Source of the DNA: Megascapheus bottae
Taxonomy: Eukaryota > Chordata > Mammalia > Rodentia > Geomyidae
Assembly (NCBI GenBank): GCA_024803745.1
Contig: JANJXV010000029.1
Span: 22,620,001 to 22,684,000, forward strand
Length of the DNA stretch: 64,000 nt
Direction of reading: 5' to 3'
Each line of letters begins with the position of its first letter. Within the stretch, counting starts at the first letter, position 1. A model generated the notes under the pieces. It was given only the letters and a program-made list of their open reading frames with translations. It was not told where the DNA came from and did not search any database. The position numbers were made by a program, and so were the translations under genes. Below are positions 10,422 to 21,920 of the stretch, in pieces.

Positions 10422-10621
10422 GGGTCGGGAGTTTGGCCTAGTGGTAGAGTGCTTGCCTAGCATGCACGAAGACTCCGGTTCAATTCCTCGGTATCACATA
10501 CATAGAAAAAAGCTGGAAGTGGTGCTGTGGCTCAAGTGGTAGAGTTTTAACCTTGAGGAAAGCCCAACGACAGTGCTCAGGCCCTGAGTTCAAGCCCGAG
10601 GACTGGCAAAAAAAAAAAAAA
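10422..10621 (+). mobile_element. IDL-Geo SINE, near intact
   Basis: Full dimer with the Pol III internal promoter visible in the left monomer: A-box-like TGGCCTAGTGG at 10434-10444 and B-box GGTTCAATTCC at 10477-10487. The Geo monomer begins GGAAGTGGTGCTGTGGCTC and ends GGACTGGC followed by poly(A). Flanking AGAAAACATG and AGAAACATG look like an imperfect target-site duplication. Confidence 0.95.
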
Positions 10622-11174
10622 GAAACATGTTAGAACATATTAATTAGTTACATTACTCATCTTACTATGCTCTCAAGGAATAGGTTATAATTAGAGCAGA
10701 AAAAGTGAATTCAAACTACTTAATTTACATACATTTATATGAGTAAATTAAATGAAGATAGTTGAATTGGCCTTCATGTTCAGAGGCAGATTCAGCTTTG
10801 GAGAACCTTTTTTTATAATTATTATTATTACCCATCTTCCTGAAAATTACAGACATTGAGAGGGAAAGTAGAAACGAAAAAGCAAGGTAGGAATTATCTC
10901 AAGTAAATCGTATATTTAAAAATGCATTAAAATAATTATCAGTACATGAAAGTTAGGAAGGAAGAAAGGAAGTAAAGAAGGAAAAAATTTACAAACTTGG
11001 CACTTTGAGGCAATTGTTCCAGTAGACATTGATATTTAAAATTCTTTTTTTCCCACACAAGTATTTTACACTAAAATTACCACCGTTTAAAAAATGTTGG
11101 TGAATATTTTGGCAGAATAATATACATTCTGTGTTGCTCTGTTCTTAGTTTTAATCACATTATAGATTTTGCAT

Positions 11175-11175
<1 letters not shown>
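10622..11175. other. Unique DNA with a GGAA-rich patch
   Basis: Nothing gene-like. A short purine-rich GGAAGAAAGGAAG patch lies near 10958-10987. A TTATTATTATTACCCATC piece near 10821 may be a MIR remnant. Confidence 0.5.

Positions 11176-11208
<33 letters not shown>
11176..11208. repeat. (TG)n microsatellite
   Basis: About 16 TG units directly preceding a minus-strand SINE remnant. Confidence 0.96.
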
Positions 11209-11210
<2 letters not shown>

Positions 11211-11350
11211 CTCACTTGATTTCTTTGTTCAAGGGTGATATTCTACCACTTGAGCCACACCTCTATTTTGCTAATTCTGTGTAGATAACAGTTGAGTAGA
11301 CTTTTCTGCTTGGGTGTGCTTTGAACCTAAAAGGACAGTAGGCGTTAAAG
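11209..11350 (-). mobile_element. Degraded B1-Geo SINE
   Basis: TTCAAGGGTGATATTCTACCACTTGAGCCACACCTC (Geo part) and GACTTTTCTGCTTGGGTGTGCTTTGAACC (head) remain. Both ends are lost. Confidence 0.7.
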
Positions 11351-11799
11351 ACATCACTAATAACACCATTAAACGATAGTGACAAGTTTAAAACATAAAA
11401 CAGGAAGATTGATAAAATCAAAGCATTTGGGAACATATTCTAATTGGCTTAAATGTATTGAAATTACTACAAATGACACCATTAACTCATCTTGATCTAG
11501 AAAAATGGGATGAAATTACAAATAACCAAATTAAGCCTAGTGATATGGAGCATATTTTTCTATACTTTCATAAGTAAAGCTTTTGGGCAGCCAGAATTCA
11601 GGGAAATGAGTTCTGGTAATTTCAATTTTTGAATAATAGAAAGTAAACAGAAAATATTTAATATATATCATCTTCAATGCAGAACTCCTAACATGTTGAA
11701 GTTTATCTCTCCTCAGTATGCATAATTACTTGAAAATAATTTGATTTTATGATTACTATAGATCATTCCCACAGATAATCTGTTTTCTAAATTCATTTT
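11351..11799. other. Unique AT-rich DNA, no feature seen
   Basis: No feature seen. Confidence 0.6.
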
Positions 11800-11980
11800 A
11801 TTGAAGACTCTTACCTGACATTTATCCCACTGTGCTTTGGAGTGTGTAACATTTCTTCCACCAATCTATAAATATCCTGAGGCTAAGGACAATCTCTTTT
11901 TCTTCATTTATCTCAACAGTAGAAAATACAATGAGTTATATGTAATACTTGCTCAATAAATATTGAATTGGATAGTTACA
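11800..11980 (+). mobile_element. Ancient L2 LINE 3' end (relic)
   Basis: TCCTGAGGCTAAGGACAATCTC, TTCATTTATCTCAACAG and TACTTGCTCAATAAATATTGAATTGG follow the L2 3' end in order. The CTCAATAAATATTGAAT terminus is the clearest part. Confidence 0.7.
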
Positions 11981-12225
11981 CATTTCAATTATGGCTGTGA
12001 TGCTGTAGGTTCAAACATTTGTCTCTTCCATATGAGAAACAATCATGCTTAATTATGAGCCTTGGCTCATATAAATCTGTCTTTTGTATAAGTTTTTAAG
12101 GTCATAGACAACTCATAAGTCCTTAGGCAACTAAAAAGACCATAAGTGATAGCCAGGAGCTTATAAAACATCTGATGATCAAATACAAAATACATAATAT
12201 TATATATTCATACTGAATTGTACTT

Positions 12226-12416
12226 TTTTCTTTGCCAGTCCTGGGCCTTGAACTCAGAGCGAGGCACTGTCCTTGGACTTTCTCAAGGCTAGAACTCTAC
12301 CACTTGAGTCACAGTACCATTTCTGGTGTTTTTCTATGTCTGTGGTACTGAAGAATCGAGGCTGGGTGTTCATGCATGCTAGGCAAGCACTTTACCACTA
12401 GGCTAAACTCCTGGCC
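12226..12416 (-). mobile_element. IDL-Geo SINE with target-site duplication
   Basis: Full antisense dimer from TTTGCCAGTCCTGGG to ACTCCTGGCCC. The 13-bp direct repeat CTGAATTGTACTT flanks it at 12213-12225 and 12417-12429. Its B-box region is mutated (GAATCGAGGCTGG). Confidence 0.95.
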
Positions 12417-12429
12417 CTGAATTGTACTT

Positions 12430-13631
12430 CTTCTTATTAAGAGTTTTTATTAACAGAGTTTTTATATCATATTTTCAAATATTATGTTCTGCAAACATGG
12501 ATTCAAGAAAAAAACAAAAAATCTCTATATATAATCACTGGCACATAAATTTAAGAAAATAATTTAAATTAAGCTGGGTCTTTGCATGTCATAGACACAT
12601 ATCGATCTATATTGTCAATAAACATCTATAGAATATTAGAATTTTACTTAAGACAAAGTTTGGTTGGTTAGTTTTCATGTTACACAAGAATTATATGTTT
12701 TTACTTTGCCTGAGAAATTGCTATTGAATTATTGATATATCAAATTTTAGATTAAGTTATAATCTCACTTCATATTTCTATTTACATCTTTTAATAAATA
12801 TATTGTCTTACAAATAAGACATGGTTAATTTTAAAGTTATTTTCTAATATTTACAATAGTATTTTTTAATTTAGTTTAATTTTAATGTTTCCCAAGTGTT
12901 ATTTTTGACTGAGTGTCAAAGTTGTGAACACTGGCCAGGTCTGTTTATTTAATCACACTTGATGTTAATAAAGACTTGATCTTAATGAAGTAAGTAAGCT
13001 TGTACTAAGCAACTGTATTAATGTATCTGCTACATTGTGGTTTTGACAATTATATCTTTGTCCTTGGGTTCACTCAGAAAAAGTGTGTTGGGTACAAATG
13101 TATGGGTACAAATAGAGATGCATGACAGCCACTTTGGATTTGACCATGAAAAGTCCTTTTATTCTCTCTCTCAAATTGCATGGAGAAATTAAATCAAAGA
13201 GAGTAATAAAAATATAGGTCTCAGGGGTCTCCAATGAAACACAGGATAAAATTAGATACCCATTCATATTCTCAGGCCTTGTAGACTTAGTGGTCCTATA
13301 TCAAAAATTAAGAATGGTTTCTAAAGGTATGGAGAAAACATCCAGTAACCTTCACAAATGTAGACAGAGGGCATGCTTTACACCAAAACTATGACTTCGG
13401 CGATTCTCAAGGTGATCAAGGGAAATAAAGTGTGGAGTTCTTCTAAAGACAGCTAGGATTCAGTAAACCTTAAACACATTAAAGTCATGATTACATGTTG
13501 AAAGAAAATCTACAGAAACAAAATAGAGATTCTGAGGATTTTTTTTTTATTTGAAAGTCTTCTTAATCCTATTAAATTCACAAATATACTAATTTAAAAA
13601 TCAATCTTATGTATCTAAAAGTCACAATGCA
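12430..13631. other. Unique AT-rich DNA, no feature seen
   Basis: About 1.2 kb with no recognised repeat. Very AT-rich at 12700-12900. A 65-codon minus-strand frame (13070-13267) has no motif. Confidence 0.6.
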
Positions 13632-13818
13632 TGACAGCCTGAGCACTAAAAAGTATGTGAAACTCTTTTTATCTTCAAATAACCACCAGAAAACAGGAAG
13701 TGGCATTGTAGCTCAAGGCTTAGGACAGAGGCCTTGAGCTGAAGAGCTCAGGCACAACGCCCAGTCCCCAGGCTGAGTTCAAGTCCCATGATTGACAAAA
13801 ATAAACAAATAAATAAGA
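13632..13818 (+). mobile_element. B1-Geo SINE, 5'-truncated
   Basis: Only the end of the head remains, followed by AACCACCAGAAAACAGGAAG, GGCCTTGAGCTGAAGAGCTCAGG and CAAGTCCCATGATTGAC with an (AAAT)n-like tail. Confidence 0.85.
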
Positions 13819-14155
13819 TCAATTCTCTCCCCATTCATATAATGGTTTGGAAATGAAAAGAATAGATTTCCCTTAAACTGCAAATCAGTGGGTGTTTCTT
13901 TACAGTTAATGTTAATGAAATTCACATAAAGTAGTAATTAACAATCATCTTGTTAAATCACATGGAAACACTTTCAAAACTGCATTTTGTTAAAGGTTCT
14001 ATATTTTAATATGAAAAAACTGAGCTACACAATAATGAAAAGATAAAATTGCTTAATTTTGAAAATTCCTACTACCACTATTTTGATTTACAGGGCAATA
14101 TACCTGGTGTAATGAAAAGAAAAAAGAAAAAGATATTTTTAGGTGAAAACATATG
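13819..14155. other. Unique AT-rich DNA, no feature seen
   Basis: No feature seen. Confidence 0.6.
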
Positions 14156-14170
14156 TTACTTATCTAATTC

Positions 14171-14410
14171 TTTTTTTTTTTTTTTGGTCTGGCATGGGGC
14201 TTGGAATCTGGGCCTGGGTGCTGTCCCTGAGCCCTTCAGCTCAAGGCTACCACCCTACCCCATGAGCCACACCCCACTTCTGATTTTCTAGTGGTTAATT
14301 GAAGGTAAGAATATCATGGTCTTTAGTGTTCAGCTGGCTTTGAACCGTGATCCTCAGATCTCAACCTCCTAAGTAACCAGGATTACAGGGGTGAGCCACC
14401 ATGGCCGACT
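14171..14410 (-). mobile_element. B1-Geo SINE with target-site duplication
   Basis: Complete antisense copy from poly(T) (14171-14185) through GCCCTTCAGCTCAAGGC and GTGGTTAATTGAAGGTAAG to GGTGAGCCACCATGGCCGA. The flanks TTACTTATCTAATTC (14156-14170) and TTACTTACTTAATTC (14411-14425) are an imperfect target-site duplication. Confidence 0.95.
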
Positions 14411-14425
14411 TTACTTACTTAATTC

Positions 14426-14714
14426 TTATTTGCATGTATTCAGTTGTCTAAATTTCCATTTTCTTAGTCATCTCTATGTGAATTACTGTATCTATTCCCC
14501 ACCTATGATGCACTCATTTAAGAATGGTACATATTATGTCTAAAGTAATTTATAATTTTGCCAATAAACTATAAGATATAATATATTTCACAAATTCTTA
14601 ATCAATTATAATCTTACTATATTAACTGGTATCTTGAACTTCTATGTGCCTTCTATTAGTGTTGATTCAAATTCCTTTTCTTTGTATTATATTTTATCCA
14701 TAGACACTTGAATT
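14426..14714. other. Unique AT-rich DNA, no feature seen
   Basis: No feature seen. Confidence 0.6.
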
Positions 14715-14922
14715 ATTACCAGTACTGATATTTGAGCTCAGAGCCTTGAGCCATGCGGCTGACATTATCAAACTTGAGCCATGCTTCTAGACTGGCTTTT
14801 TGCTGGTCCTTCTGGAGATTCAGTCTCACTGACTACTACCTACTATGCCTTGAAACCATGATCCTCCAAATCTCAGTCTCCTGAATAGCCACCATCTTGC
14901 TCAGGGCTGAACCACCTTCCCC
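14715..14922 (-). mobile_element. B1-Geo SINE, diverged
   Basis: GTACTGATATTTGAGCTCAGAGCC, AAACTTGAGCCATGCTTCTAG, TGGAGATTCAGTCTCACTGAC, then AAACCATGATCCTCCAAATCTCAGTCTCCTGAATAGCC. Confidence 0.8.
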
Positions 14923-15499
14923 TTTTATTTGGTTCTTATTTTTCCCTATTCGAAGTGTATGTTTTAAATGTCTATACAGTTGAGTGTTATCATTTAGGTA
15001 TGTATCTTATGAAGAAGCTTTCTCCAGCTCAATGTTTATAATTATTCCCAGTATGTACTGCATTCGAGCAGATTATTTTCCATTTTTGCCATTACTCATG
15101 ATTAGCTGTGAATAAACAGTCTCTAAATCTACCACAATGGAAAGATGCTCACATAACTAAATCCTCTTCCTGGGGATCATGCTCCCATGTCACAATGCCC
15201 ATGGGCTCACGGGAGTCCACAAGGGCCTGCTGTTGGCAGAACCTATATCTAGTCTCAAACTGTGGACATCTCTGACTTTGAAAAAAGAGAGTAGATGCCC
15301 CACAGTGGGCATGACTGTGAGAGCCTGGAAGTTATGTCAACACACCACTGTTTTTGGCAGGGAGAGAAGCATGTGGTAATTCTGTTTACCTAAATGTCTA
15401 AATGTTTTCATTTCCCATGTGTTCCAGAATATGGAGAAAAGTTGGGCATCCCCAGTAACTAAAAAGTATGATGAAAACAGTTTATAAATAAAAACTGAG
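14923..15499. other. Unique DNA including a GC-richer block
   Basis: 15160-15380 is markedly GC-richer than its surroundings. It contains a 66-codon plus frame (15179-15379) with no recognised motif. It could be an undetected old repeat or an isolated conserved segment. Confidence 0.5.
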
Positions 15500-15550
15500 G
15501 GAGCACCTCAATGGTATAATGTGAGTTTATGAAAGGGCCTGTATTCAATT
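15500..15550 (+). mobile_element. ID-like SINE fragment
   Basis: GAGCACCTCAATGGTATAATG and AAAGGGCCTGTATTCAATTAC align with the A-box and B-box halves of an ID element, and a (CA)n tract follows immediately as a tail. Confidence 0.5.
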
Positions 15551-15583
15551 ACACACACACACACATACACACACACACACACA
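15551..15583. repeat. (CA)n microsatellite
   Basis: About 16 CA units with one AT interruption, at the 3' end of an ID-like fragment. Confidence 0.95.
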
Positions 15584-16163
15584 AATTGTTCATAAATATA
15601 ATTTATCAAAAGCCTTAGAAATAATGTATATGATGGGTTCTAATACCAGCAAAAGTGTTTCTGTTTCTCAGAAAAAAGCAATCCTCTCCGAAAGATCATA
15701 TTTGAATCCCTGAATATTGTTGTGTAGTAGCTATGAAAGTACACCAGGCTTCAAACTGATAATACTGTTTCATGGAGGCATACAATAAGCATTTTTCAAA
15801 AGAAAATTCACGGCAACATTTTCTTTTACATTGTGAGATGAGAAAACACCCCCTCCCAATGTGGAATACCACTGTTTTATTTGTTACAGTGAAACAAGTT
15901 TTCCTCCAACAACCCCAGTAAGTTCCTCCATGTGGCTCCTTCTTTAGTCAATCAGGCTGCCCTGAGGTGTTTGCCAACAAAGTCCTAGAGTATCAATGTG
16001 AGGTTGTGACAGACAAGACACTTTCCTTCTACATTCCCAGTTTTTGTCATTTTCCTTAAAGAATCTTAGAAAAGACAGACATGAAGACAAATGGCATGCA
16101 GAATGCTAATCCAGTAAAAATCTTCTATTGGAAAGGTGATACTCCCACAGTAAGAATGCTGTG
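15584..16163. other. Unique DNA, no feature seen
   Basis: No feature seen. Confidence 0.6.
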
Positions 16164-16390
16164 CTTTTTGCCTGGTAGTTGTAACAATATGGGGCTTGAA
16201 CTCACAATTTCAGTCTCTGGTTTGGTTTTGTACTCAAGACTGGTGCTCTACCACTTGGAGTCACACTCCCTCTGGTTGTTTTCCTGGTCAGTTGGAGATG
16301 AGAGTCTCATGGACTTTTTTTTTTGCCTGTCTGGCTTTGAGCCACTATTCTCAGATCCTAGTCTTCTGAGTACTTAGAGCCCTGTATCCA
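16164..16390 (-). mobile_element. B1-Geo SINE, diverged
   Basis: GGGGCTTGAACTCACAATTTC, GGTGCTCTACCACTTGGAG, CAGTTGGAGATGAGAGTCTCATGGAC, then CTGGCTTTGAGCCACTATTCTCAGATCC. Confidence 0.85.
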
Positions 16391-16876
16391 ACCTGGATCC
16401 ATCTTTGAATGAAAATATGATAACTGTTCTTGCCACTAAACATGTTGTAGATATGTTTAAGTGGAAAAATAAGTTCATGATACATCATTTTCATGATAGG
16501 TAAAATACTCATTATCATTGTTCAGTATATTACTTGTAAATTATATGTAAAATTCATGTGTTAGAAATGTATACTATAGAGTTCATTCATATAATGCTTA
16601 TAAGTATACATACAAAAATAGCAAAAAGGTGACATTTGTACTTAGATGAGTAACTGATCTTATTACAGTAATTGATATTTAATTTTAAATTTTTATGTTC
16701 TTTTATTTTCCAAATTTTGAAAGTAAATATAAGCCTGCAATCAGGAAGAGTCTACATTTTAGAAAAAAATAAGTTACTCCATCTTGCAACCTCTTATTTA
16801 TACTCACATCTATGTTTTGAATGTAGCATTATTTTTTGTTACTATTTGACATTGTGTTGTATGAATAATACTTCAA
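16391..16876. other. Unique AT-rich DNA, no feature seen
   Basis: No feature seen. An 85-codon frame starting at 16672 runs into the SINE downstream. Confidence 0.6.
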
Positions 16877-16890
16877 ATCATTCTCTTCTT

Positions 16891-17083
16891 TTTGTTTTGC
16901 CAGTCCTGGGGATTGAACTCAGGGCTTGAATGTTGTCCTTGGGCTTTCTCAAGGCTATATTTCTACCATTTGAGCCATAGCATCATTTCTGGCTTTTTCT
17001 ATGTATGTGGTACTGAGGAATCAAACCCTGGTCTTCATGCATGATAGGCAAGCACTCTACCACTAGGCTAAACTCCCCGCCCT
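16891..17083 (-). mobile_element. IDL-Geo SINE with target-site duplication
   Basis: Antisense dimer from TTTTGCCAGTCCTGGG to ACTCCCCGCCC. ATCATTCTCT occurs on both sides (from 16877 and 17085), with an extra G in the continuing match on the right. Confidence 0.93.
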
Positions 17084-17099
17084 GATCATTCTCTGCTTT

Positions 17100-17776
17100 A
17101 CAACAATATTTAAGTTAACCATACTGAGTTTATAATTAAAATGGAGATTGTCTAAAACTATCAAAATGCTTTTCATCCTTAAGGAAACATAATATAGAAA
17201 AAAATTGATAAGTGAGTCACATTAGCTATTCCAGATCTTCAAAATTCAGTTTGTATTTCATGTTAATTCTTGTAAGGGTCTTTAACATCATGCTTACGAA
17301 AGCTAGCTATTTTTATTCATGTGTCTATTTATATTTGTTTACTTGTTTAGAGCTTCCAGTGGAACTCAGAGCCTCACACTTGAAGAACAAGTTTTCTACC
17401 ACATACACACTTCCCTAGGCTCTTCAGATCTATGAGAGTGGGGTTTTGCTAACTTTTGCCCAGATATCCAACAACCATAACACTCCTACCTTTGCCTAGG
17501 AGAAGACATTATCCATTGGCTAATTCTTCCAGGGAGATTACCACTGAAGAAACCTCTACATCGTCAGGAAACATAGATCTGTACTCTAAAACTACTCAAA
17601 TTGGCCTACACTATGCATACAGTTGGTCTAAACACATATAATATGAAACCACATGGAGTAAGCCACAGTTCTGTCACAAAAATATTTTGTATATACGTAT
17701 GTTGCTTATTAATGGTAGACCTTACGTCTCATTTTTTTTTTTAATCCTGAATACTGCAGATGTTATCCCATAACAA
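17100..17776. other. Unique DNA with a possible ID remnant
   Basis: TGGAACTCAGAGCCTCACACTTG...TTTTCTACCAC near 17354-17402 resembles an antisense ID element but is too short to call with confidence. The rest shows nothing. Confidence 0.45.
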
Positions 17777-17985
17777 TGTGTGGTGGCACCAGAATGCAGT
17801 CCGAGAAATCAGGGGAAGAAGAAGAATCACAAGTTCTAGGACTCCATACGTAGCCAGATCATATCTCAGAAAACTAAGGGCAAGGGTATTAGCTCACTGG
17901 TAGAGCACTTGCCTAGAGTACTTAGGGCTCTGGGTCCAGTCCCTAGTACTACATAATAATAAATTAATTAAACAATAAAAATAAA
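17777..17985 (+). mobile_element. B1 + ID composite SINE (B1-dID type)
   Basis: A degraded B1 head (TGTGTGGTGGCACC, ATCACAAGTTCTAGG, ATATCTCAGAAAAC) is followed by a clear ID-like monomer with A box TTAGCTCACTGG and B box GGGTCCAGTCC, then an AT-rich tail. B1-dID SINEs occur in several rodent lineages, squirrels among them. Confidence 0.75.
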
Positions 17986-18670
17986 TAGCAAAATTAAATG
18001 TGTGGAATAATATAAAATTAATTCTCTTTATAACTTTAGTTCCCAGGAACGATCAAGTGCATTTTAGTAGTGCTGAGATCACCCTCAAAGCAGAGATGAA
18101 CAGGTCTCTGCCTTTACATCTAGGTATAAACATAGTCATTATACTACGATTCTCAAAGTCTGTTTCCCTAAAGATGCTCACATGACTCTGTGGAGAGGAG
18201 TAGGATTAAGCCCACTTTCTTATAGTCAGTCGGGAAACTTCAGTATCTACGGCCTTTCTTTAAGCACTCTAGATACACCGTCTACTGGACCTAGTGCTTA
18301 GATAGCATGCTGGCTTGCTTTCATCTTATGGTTTCTTATTTCTGTAGTTTTAGGTCTGTAGCTAAAGGGGATTCTTTTGAGTTGATCTGATTTTGAAGAG
18401 CAGAGGCATTTGCTTGGTCATTTGTGTTACTGCTGGAAGTATACAACTGAGTTTTTCAGTTTTTATTTTGTCAATATTTACAATATTTTGTCTCCTAGAG
18501 TCCTCTGTTGTTTCAGTCCAGAAACACGCACCGTATCTACTACATAGTTGTTAAACTTCTCAGTGTGGCACTTTCATTTTAGACCTGTTACAAGGAATCC
18601 TATGCTTCTTGAAAATTTTAGCATATTTCTGTGTCATTACTGGAGCACATTTAAACGTACCTTTTTATCT
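17986..18670. other. Unique DNA, no feature seen
   Basis: No recognised repeat. A 61-codon frame (18000-18185) has no motif. Confidence 0.55.
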
Positions 18671-18910
18671 AGGTGTTACTACTGATGCCTGTAATACTTC
18701 TCAGAGGTCTGAGATCTGAGAATGCTCGTTCAAAGCCAGCTCACATGAAGGACTACATGACATTCTTTATCTCCAATTAAAAACCAAATGGCCAGAAATG
18801 GAGATGTGGCTCAAGTGTAGAACACCAATTTCGAGCAAAAAGCCTAAGGCACACTACTCAGACCCTGAGATGAGACAGTGCTGGGGTACTTGCACAAATA
18901 ATAGAAAAAA
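18671..18910 (+). mobile_element. B1-Geo SINE, diverged
   Basis: GATGCCTGTAATACTTCTCAGAGG, GAGATCTGAGAATGCTCGTTCAAAGCCAGC, TTTATCTCCAATTAAAAACC, then GGAGATGTGGCTCAAGTG. The A-tail abuts the L1 insertion that follows. Confidence 0.85.
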
Positions 18911-20560
18911 GGAGAGAAAGTGTAGCTTTTCAAGAAAAGATACCACTTTCCAGAGTGCTTGAACAAGTTAATATTTCCACCAACAGTGTAATAGAGACAC
19001 ACCCCTGTCACATTTGTTACTGTTGGTTTTCCTGAAAATGTCCATTCTAACTGTAGTGAGTTTTGCTCTCAATACTATTTTGATTTGCCCTTCTTTTATG
19101 GCCAGAGATGTCACATATCTTTTCATGTGTCTATTGGCCATTCTTTTTTTATTCTTTGGAGAAGTGTCTCTTTAAGTTTTTTTTTGTTTGTTTGTTTGTT
19201 TTTTTTGCAAGTCCTGGGGCTTGAACTTCTGGGTCTGGGCACTTTCCCTGAGTTCTTCAGTTCAAGGCTGGTGTCTATGACTTAAGCCACGGCACCACTT
19301 CTGGTTTTGTGGTGGTTAATTGAAGAGTATCACGGATTTCCATGACCCGGCTGGCTTTGAACTGCAATTCTCAGGTCTCCGCCTCCTGAGTAGCTAGAAT
19401 TACAGGTGTGAGCCACAAGCTCCCAGATTCTTTAAGTTTTGAGTATTTTTATATTTTGGACTGTTGTTTCTTTGAGGATTTTTTTTGGGAGGAGGGTTAA
19501 TTTTTTGAGCTCTAAGCATATTTTAGATACGAAGATCTTGTCTGATGGAGATTTTTTTCCCAATCTGTGTGGTTTCTATTTATCTTGCTAGCTATGTCCT
19601 GTGCTACATAGAACGTCTTCAATTTGGTACAATCTTTGATTTGTTGTGATTCTGGATTATTTAGGAAGTTTTGCCCCATGCCTAGAAAGCCTAGTGTGGA
19701 GGTCCCATTAAAGGTTAAACATAGAGCTCCCCTATGACCCAGCAATACTACTTCTGGGCATTTACCCCATGGGCCACAAACCAGGCCACACAAAAGCCAC
19801 CAGCACACCATGTACATTGCAGCTTTATTTACATAGCTGTGGTATTGAATTAACCCAGATGTTCCTCAGTGGATGAATGGATCAAGAAAATGTGGTACAT
19901 ATACACAATGGAATTCTATGCTTCCATCAGAATGAATGATATCTGTACCATTTGTAAAGATATGGAAAGACTTGGATAAAGTGAAGTAAGAGAAGTAAGC
20001 CATAATGAAAGCCAAAGAAACAGGCTGTATGGTTCCCTCATTTGTGGTAAATAGAATGTGCCTATGAATCTAGAAGTAAACACACTGAATGAGTTAGACA
20101 GATACATAGATAGAAGATAGATATAAATATGCACACACACTAAAACATGATAAATTACATGAAACTCTACACATTCACACTGAGGCCAAAGGAGGATATG
20201 AATAGGAATGGTCGACACATCCTCAGTAGCTATGTGCAAATTATGATATAAAATATTATATGAGATGAATTTCAAAAATAGGAAACAAAATATACGTTTT
20301 TAGTTACCATTGTTGGTGGGAATTTTTTTTCCTTTTGGATAAGAGAATACACCAGTACTCACTAGACATTATGAAAATGAACAGTAAACATTTTGTGAGT
20401 GGGGACAAAAGGGAAAGACTGGGAGAGAGCAACAGAAGGGGAGAAATGGTTCAAAGAGAAGTGTATTCAGTACTTATTACTTGAATCATGTAACTGTAAC
20501 CCCTATGTATATAAACTATAAAATAACAATAACAATAACAATAAATTAAAAAAAGAAAAT
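18911..20560 (+). mobile_element. L1 3' portion with 5' inversion (twin priming)
   Basis: From about 19710 to 20560 the element reads sense: ATAGAGCTCCCCTATGACCC, the end of ORF2, 3' UTR, and an (AACAAT)n/A-rich tail. From 18911 to 19709 the immediately upstream part of ORF2 is present but reversed. In L1 order the reversed piece ends near GAAAAGCTAC and the sense piece starts AAGGTTAAACATAG, where intact copies read CAAAAGACTAAACATAG, so the two pieces meet almost without loss. An antisense SINE (19181-19428) lies inside. ORF2 is fragmented throughout. Confidence 0.88.
19181..19428 (-). mobile_element. B1-Geo SINE nested in the inverted L1
   Basis: Antisense full copy with tail (TTTG)n, GAGTTCTTCAGTTCAAGGC, GGTGGTTAATTGAAG, and CCTCCTGAGTAGCTAGAATTACAGGTGTGAGCC. 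The target-site duplication TCTTTAAGTTTT is at 19169-19180 and 19429-19440, so it inserted after the L1. Confidence 0.95.
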
Positions 20561-20585
20561 TATAGGGATGAAAGAAATGAATGAA

Positions 20586-20653
20586 GGGGGGAGGGAGAAA
20601 GGAAGAGAGAGAGAGAGGGAGAGAGAGAGAGAGGGAGAAAGAGAGAGAGAGGG

Positions 20654-20684
<31 letters not shown>

Positions 20685-20689
20685 GAGGG
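20586..20689. repeat. (GA)n/(GGGA)n purine tract
   Basis: About 100 bp of pure purine on the plus strand, mainly GAGAGAGGGA units. Confidence 0.96.
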
Positions 20690-21310
20690 ATCTATGTGAT
20701 AAACATGATAAACTACCTAAGTGCTAGGTGTCTAAACCTTTTTCTCTGATCCTATTTATGGTTATTACTTAAACTTGGTGTGCTATCTGGGATTAAAATT
20801 ACCAATGCAGCTATTTAAGGCCAAATGTGATTCTATATTTTGCTTATTGAAATAAACACGCCTTCCTTTTATGGTATGGTTGGTATTCTGAAGTTCAAGG
20901 TGACTTCATGGGGATACTGCTGTTCATGGTGGACGACACAGCTGGGCCTTCGTTCCTTTATAATGAATTTCTTTTAATAATGGTTCATTAGCATACATTA
21001 ATTTGGAAGATTAATGCACTCTAATAAATACAAAAGGGCTTCCTTGTAATATTTACTGTGTATGTAGAATGTGCTTTGGTAAAATTCACCCCATCAATAT
21101 TGAACTCTCTCCTTTCTCCCTCCTTTTAACAAATTTTTGGGTACACACACACATATATAGCATAGGCATACATATATAACATAAGCATATATACATAGCA
21201 TACCACTGCATAACGAACCCATATGTGAATTTACACATATACATGTGTGTATGTATAAGCCATTTGTACTTCTGAGAACTGCCCACTTATTAACTTATTT
21301 TGGGTTTTGA
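20690..21310. other. Unique DNA with a CA/TA-rich patch
   Basis: Alternating CACATATA/CATA sequence at about 21140-21260 is low complexity. Otherwise nothing seen. Confidence 0.55.
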
Positions 21311-21425
21311 TACTTAATTTTTCTTACTGTATTTTGTCAGGGTGATATGTAGAAGGATTACAGTTACATTCATTAGGTAGTGGGCACATTACTTCTTGAA
21401 TATTGATATTCCTTCCCATGATATT
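21311..21425 (-). mobile_element. L1 3' UTR fragment (antisense)
   Basis: TTTTGTCAGGGTGATATGTAG, ATTACAGTTACATTCATTAGG, GTGGGCACATTACTTCTTGAA and TGATATTCCTTCCCATG match the antisense L1 3' ends elsewhere in the window. Confidence 0.8.
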
Positions 21426-21835
21426 TAATATTTTGAATTTTTTATGTAATCTGGATACAAATCCTTGATCCAATAAATACCTTGCAAAGATTATGACCTG
21501 TTTTGTGGGTTGCTTTTTAATTCTGGAAATTATTAGCTTTAGTCTATAGAAGTTTGTCAGTTTTTAATCCTATTTGCTAATCTATTGGAGTCCTGGTCAA
21601 GAAGTTATTTTTTCCAGTGCTTTCTCTTTGTTTTCAAGTAGCCAGTTTGGGATGGCTCATCTCTTACCTTAAGGTCTTGATCTGCTTTGAATTTATTTCC
21701 ATACGGGTGAGAGACAGGATTTGTTTTTTGTCTTTTACATGTGCCTGTTCACTTTTGGCAGCGATCTTTTTCAGGATACCATTTTTTCTCCAGTATATAT
21801 TCTGTCCAATTTCTTTACATTCTTTCTGACATCTT
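21426..21835 (-). mobile_element. Old L1 ORF2 fragment (antisense)
   Basis: Antisense landmarks of mammalian L1 ORF2 appear in order: GATCCAATAAATACCTTGCAAAG, TTTTGTGGGTTGC, GAGTCCTGGTCAAGAAG, GATCTGCTTTGAATTTATTTC, ATGTGCCTGTTCACTTTTGGC. About 1 kb of L1 that should lie between this and the adjoining 3' UTR is missing, so it is either internally deleted or two separate elements. Confidence 0.65.
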
Positions 21836-21920
21836 TCTCATTTATATTTGCTATTGTTTCTGTTTTTGGCTCTGAGAGATGCAAGTGTCTTACATTATTT
21901 TTTATATTTGTCACTTTTTC

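Noticed and set aside
17885..17960. tRNA-like A and B boxes as a real tRNA gene
   Set aside because: The sequence continues as an ID-type SINE with an AT-rich tail and a B1 head upstream, and no cloverleaf with paired acceptor stem is visible.
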